From contig JALVPN010000077.1 in the NCBI GenBank assembly GCA_027031765.1, positions 1-40,190 on the forward strand: a stretch of 40,190 nucleotides of DNA, in the 5' to 3' direction. Both the position numbers and the translations under genes were made by a program. The number at the start of each line of letters is the position of its first letter. Within the stretch, counting starts at the first letter, position 1. This document shows positions 37,309 through 40,190 of this stretch, piece after piece. Origin of the DNA: Promethearchaeota archaeon. Its GTDB lineage: Archaea; Asgardarchaeota; Thorarchaeia; Thorarchaeales; Thorarchaeaceae. The notes under the pieces are model-generated. The model was not told the origin of the DNA. It ran no database searches and worked only from the letters and a program-made list of their open reading frames with translations.

Positions 37309-39456
37309 ATGACCGAGATATACGCATCAATCCCTGATAGTTTCATGGGAATAGCACGCCGTGAGAAGAAGCTCCCGCGGGTAAGGACAACACGAGGGAC
37401 ACTGGAGCCCTTTAGGGCCGAGAAGATAATGGAGAGCCTCACCCGTGAGGCGGGCCTCACAAGGGCTGACGCCGAGCTGGTGGCCGTCAGGGTCATGGAC
37501 AGGATTGCCTCGTCAGGCATCAAGTTCCTCTCAGGCCCGCTCATCAGGGAGATGTGCAACAGCGTCCTTGCCGAGATGGGCCTTGAGAGGGAACGGATGA
37601 TGTACACCAGAGTGGGTGTACCAATGTACGACCTGAACCTCCTCATCAGGAGCCCTGCCGACCACACGTCCAATGCGAACCTCATGCGGAACCCAGAGAC
37701 CATCGCAAAACTGGTACACGACCAGGTCATGGAACAACACACGTACCTGATCCTGCCCACACGGCTGGCAGACGCACACATGCGTGGTGACATCTACGTC
37801 AAGGACAGGGAGTACTTCTCGACCCGGGACTACTGTGCCACATGGGATCTCAGACAGGTGCTGCTCCTCGGCATTGCCCCTGACGGGCTGGGTGGCATGC
37901 ACTCAAGTGCTGCGGGCCCTGCCAAGCACCTCACGGTGGCCGTCAACCATGCAGCAATATGGCTGGCAGCAGCCCAGAGCTCGTTCGCTGGTGGTCAGGG
38001 CTTCTTCTACTTCAACACTTTCCTGGCACCGTTCCTGCGGGGACTGCCCTACGAGGCTGCGCGACAGGCCGCACAGCAGCTTATCTTCACGCTCACGCAA
38101 CAGTACGTGGCCCGTGGTGGGCAGGTAATCTTCTCCAGCGTCGACCTGACACCGGGCATCCCACGGATAATGAGGGACGTGCCTGCTGTCCTGCCCGGTG
38201 GCCGGGTCGGCAGTGACACCTACGGTGACTTCGAGGAGGAGGCACAGCGGTTCTTCAATGCCTTCATGGAGGTCATGATTGAGGGCGACGCGAAGGGCAA
38301 GGGGTTCAGCTTCCCGAAGCCGAACATCGTGCTGAGGGAGGAGTTCATGGGCCCGGAGTTCGACGAGTCGTGGCACCTCGTGGCCGAACTGACCGCAAAG
38401 TACGGGGCGCCCTACTTTGAGAACTACCTGAACTGGCGGTCGTCCATCGAGGCCGGCTGTAGCAGCTGCTGTTCCCACCTCTGGACCGCTAGCAGTGAGG
38501 AGGAGCTGGAGGAGTTCCTCTCCGGGAACATGGTCTTTGGTGCCTCCCAGATGGTGACCCCCAACTTTGGCCGTGCGGCGTGGCTCGGCCGTGCTGACGA
38601 GGACAGGTTCTTTGAGAAACTCGACCACTTCTTGGAACTGTCAAAGGAGGTCATCCTTGAGAAGAAACGGCTGATGGACGAGCTCATCGAGAGTGGCAGT
38701 GTGCCGTTCTACACGCAGCCGAAGCCCAACGGCGAGCCACTGATTGATATGAGCAGGCGGGAGTTCCTCATCGGTACGGTGGGCTTCAACGAGATGACCG
38801 AGATACTGACGGGGTGCCCGCTCCACGAGCGTGAGGGCGCACGTTTTGCGGTCAGGGTGCTCAAACACCTGAAAGCACGGGCCGCAGAGTTCGAGGAGGA
38901 GACCGGCCTCCGGTTCGGCATCACAAGGACACCGGCCGAGAGCGCTGCTGGACGCCTCGCAGCAAAGGACTACCGTGCATACCCTGGCATCCGGAAGTAC
39001 CTGAAGGGGCAGGCACCCAACGTCTACTACACGAACAGTACGACCCTCTACGTGGGTGCCGACCTGCCACTGAGCGAGCGCATCCGCAAGGAGGGGATGT
39101 TCCACCCGTACCTGGACGGCGGGGCCCTCACACATGTGTACCTCGGTGAGGCACACCCAGACCCGGACGCACTGTGGGCACTGACGAGAAAGATTGCGAC
39201 CTCGACGCTGAACGCCTACTTTGCCTTCACGAAGGACGTGATGCACTGCCCCAAGTGTTCCTACCAGTCCGGTATCGACTGGCGGACCGCAAGGTTCACC
39301 TCCACTGACGATGTGGACAGAATAGTCTGTCCGAGGTGTGGCCACGTGGGCGTGGAGGTCTTCTCAAGGATTACCGGGTATGTCCAGGCATACTCCTCTT
39401 GGAACCCGGCCAAGAAGCAGGAGTTCCTCGACAGGCACAGGTACGTGCTCCAGTGA
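37309..39456 (+). CDS. nrdD: Anaerobic (class III) ribonucleoside-triphosphate reductase
   Basis: The 715-residue enzyme makes deoxynucleotides without oxygen, using a glycyl radical. An N-terminal ATP-cone (about 22-112) gives allosteric control. The catalytic ten-stranded barrel holds the Cys-rich segment GCSSCCSH (about 383-390). The C-terminal part has the zinc site CPKC and CPRC, then RITGYVQAYSSW with the radical Gly690. The extra cysteines in GCSSCC and the adjacent redoxin suggest the thioredoxin/glutaredoxin-dependent subtype rather than the formate-dependent one. The radical-SAM activase NrdG is not in the window and must be encoded elsewhere. The start ATG lies six bases after the redoxin stop. 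Confidence 0.95.
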   Translation: MTEIYASIPDSFMGIARREKKLPRVRTTRGTLEPFRAEKIMESLTREAGLTRADAELVAVRVMDRIASSGIKFLSGPLIREMCNSVLAEMGLERERMMYTRVGVPMYDLNLLIRSPADHTSNANLMRNPETIAKLVHDQVMEQHTYLILPTRLADAHMRGDIYVKDREYFSTRDYCATWDLRQVLLLGIAPDGLGGMHSSAAGPAKHLTVAVNHAAIWLAAAQSSFAGGQGFFYFNTFLAPFLRGLPYEAARQAAQQLIFTLTQQYVARGGQVIFSSVDLTPGIPRIMRDVPAVLPGGRVGSDTYGDFEEEAQRFFNAFMEVMIEGDAKGKGFSFPKPNIVLREEFMGPEFDESWHLVAELTAKYGAPYFENYLNWRSSIEAGCSSCCSHLWTASSEEELEEFLSGNMVFGASQMVTPNFGRAAWLGRADEDRFFEKLDHFLELSKEVILEKKRLMDELIESGSVPFYTQPKPNGEPLIDMSRREFLIGTVGFNEMTEILTGCPLHEREGARFAVRVLKHLKARAAEFEEETGLRFGITRTPAESAAGRLAAKDYRAYPGIRKYLKGQAPNVYYTNSTTLYVGADLPLSERIRKEGMFHPYLDGGALTHVYLGEAHPDPDALWALTRKIATSTLNAYFAFTKDVMHCPKCSYQSGIDWRTARFTSTDDVDRIVCPRCGHVGVEVFSRITGYVQAYSSWNPAKKQEFLDRHRYVLQ

Positions 39457-39805
39457 ACGGCAGACCAGCACACGACCCCCTGAACACACCTGCAGCGCCC
39501 CAGTGTGCAGGGGCTCCCCTTCACACCTGTCCAAGGGCTGTCTGACTGGGCCAAGACACTGCAACACACCTTGCGGCCATGACTACAAAGGGGTCTCGAC
39601 CCGACAGTCAGGTGGTGCATCCGGCCCACCATCCATACCGTGTCTGTAGGCATCCAGTCAGTCTCGTCTCACGGGAACACTGCACCCGGGCTGTCGTATT
39701 GAGAGGAGCTGCGTACTGCTCCACTGACCAGAGTCCAGTCGGGTCTGTTCGTCAGCCATCATGTCGAGAGTACCGGGCACCAGTGTGATGGCACGGCGCG
39801 GTCAG
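39457..39805. other. Intergenic region after nrdD without a recognised gene
   Basis: The region contains a 6-bp inverted repeat, CCTGCA and TGCAGG with an 11-base loop, near 39488-39512, but no T-tract. Short frames on both strands look like chance. No tRNA T-loop was found. Confidence 0.4.
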
Positions 39806-40190
39806 CTACAGGGTGGACACCGAGTCTACGCACTCCTCAATCCTGTCGTATATACGCTCAAGCAGGGTACAGGTACCCCTCTCGACTATCTCCTGGACGA
39901 GGGATGCCTGGTACACGTCAATCCCCAGCCGGTCGGCAAGTGTGCCGTCTTCGCAGAGGACGCGGATGTCCGTCTGGCACCCGTCCACAGCTCTTGCAGT
40001 GTCACGGAGCGGCTCGGCCCTGTACCATGGCTGACCGAGAGTCCACACCATCCTGTAGACGATTTCGGAGAGCACACTGAGGACAACGTGGTTGGACTCG
40101 GGCTCGTATGGCCTCCGGTGCCTGACGGACACATCCCGGATACCGTGTTGCTGACAGATTGCGTAGCCCTGAAGGCCAATGTTGACGGGG
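39806..40190 (-). CDS. Unknown protein, C-terminal part (cut by the window edge)
   Basis: The frame runs from the right edge to a TAG at 39806-39808, leaving the last 127 residues. A GTG at 40132 would make a 108-residue protein, but the frame is open to the edge and reads NIGLQGYAICQQHGIRDVSV there. This looks like real coding sequence, so the gene probably begins outside. The visible part is mixed alpha/beta with a Cys in GYAICQQHG and a helical C-terminus (LVQEIVERGTCTLLERIYDRIEE). I do not recognise the family. The gene is convergent with nrdD, about 350 bases away. Confidence 0.6.
   Translation of the reverse strand, partial: PVNIGLQGYAICQQHGIRDVSVRHRRPYEPESNHVVLSVLSEIVYRMVWTLGQPWYRAEPLRDTARAVDGCQTDIRVLCEDGTLADRLGIDVYQASLVQEIVERGTCTLLERIYDRIEECVDSVSTL

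Noticed and set aside
39580-39620. Possible tRNA T-loop on the minus strand near 39590
   Set aside because: GGGTCGAGACCC pairs with itself across two bases and has no seven-base T-loop, anticodon arm or acceptor stem around it.
1-40190. CRISPR array, insertion sequence or prophage
   Set aside because: No regularly spaced repeats, transposase, integrase or phage structural motif was found on either strand.

Overview
The window is GC-rich archaeal DNA, about three-fifths G+C by eye. It carries archaea-specific genes: an archaeosine-type tRNA-guanine transglycosylase, CofE for coenzyme F420, MtrA/MtrH, methanogenesis marker 14 and an EF-2-family factor. Upstream of many genes there are TATA-like boxes at the archaeal spacing. 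It also has a dense group of genes that resemble eukaryotic signature proteins. Together these point to an Asgard archaeon, possibly Thorarchaeia-like. That placement is inference, since there is no rRNA or ribosomal protein to confirm it.

Layout. (1) 0.06-3.8 kb, minus strand: two surface proteins with GATase-like domains and a C-terminal membrane anchor, one fused to an extracellular PHP domain. (2) 4.2-9.0 kb, plus: a complete ABC importer of the ferric-iron type. (3) 9.0-12.6 kb: divergent tgtA and hflX. (4) 12.6-20.6 kb, plus: a one-carbon and cofactor cluster, metV-metF-mtrH-mtrA-mtrH-marker 14-cofE-larC. Nearly all of its genes start with non-ATG codons. (5) 20.6-23.2 kb, minus: a divergent family B DNA polymerase with degenerate catalytic motifs, coupled to a small coiled-coil protein. 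(6) 23.4-28.0 kb: a Ras-like GTPase, a protein with HEAT-like repeats and an adaptin-ear-like region, a WD40 propeller, a second Ras-like GTPase and a Roadblock/LC7 protein. (7) 28.2-32.5 kb, plus: a redoxin, two KaiC/RAD55-like ATPases and a large alpha-solenoid protein. (8) 32.5-36.6 kb, minus: an EF-2 paralog without the diphthamide histidine, a hexapeptide acetyltransferase with a zinc ribbon, an Lrp-type regulator with a Cys-rich tail, and a thymidylate synthase. (9) 37.0-39.5 kb, plus: a redoxin and an anaerobic ribonucleotide reductase. (10) Right edge, minus: a partial unknown gene.

How the genes fit together. In region 4, MetF/MetV would make methyl-pterin. The two MtrH-like proteins and the soluble corrinoid protein MtrA would pass the methyl group on without the membrane Mtr subunits. 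The marker-14 ASKHA protein is well placed to be a corrinoid reactivating ATPase. Region 6 looks like a small-GTPase regulatory module with solenoid, appendage, propeller and Roadblock partners, the parts that eukaryotes use in vesicle coats and GTPase scaffolds. Regions 4 and 6 and the EF-2 paralog are the most interesting parts. No tRNA, rRNA, CRISPR array, insertion sequence or phage gene was recognised.
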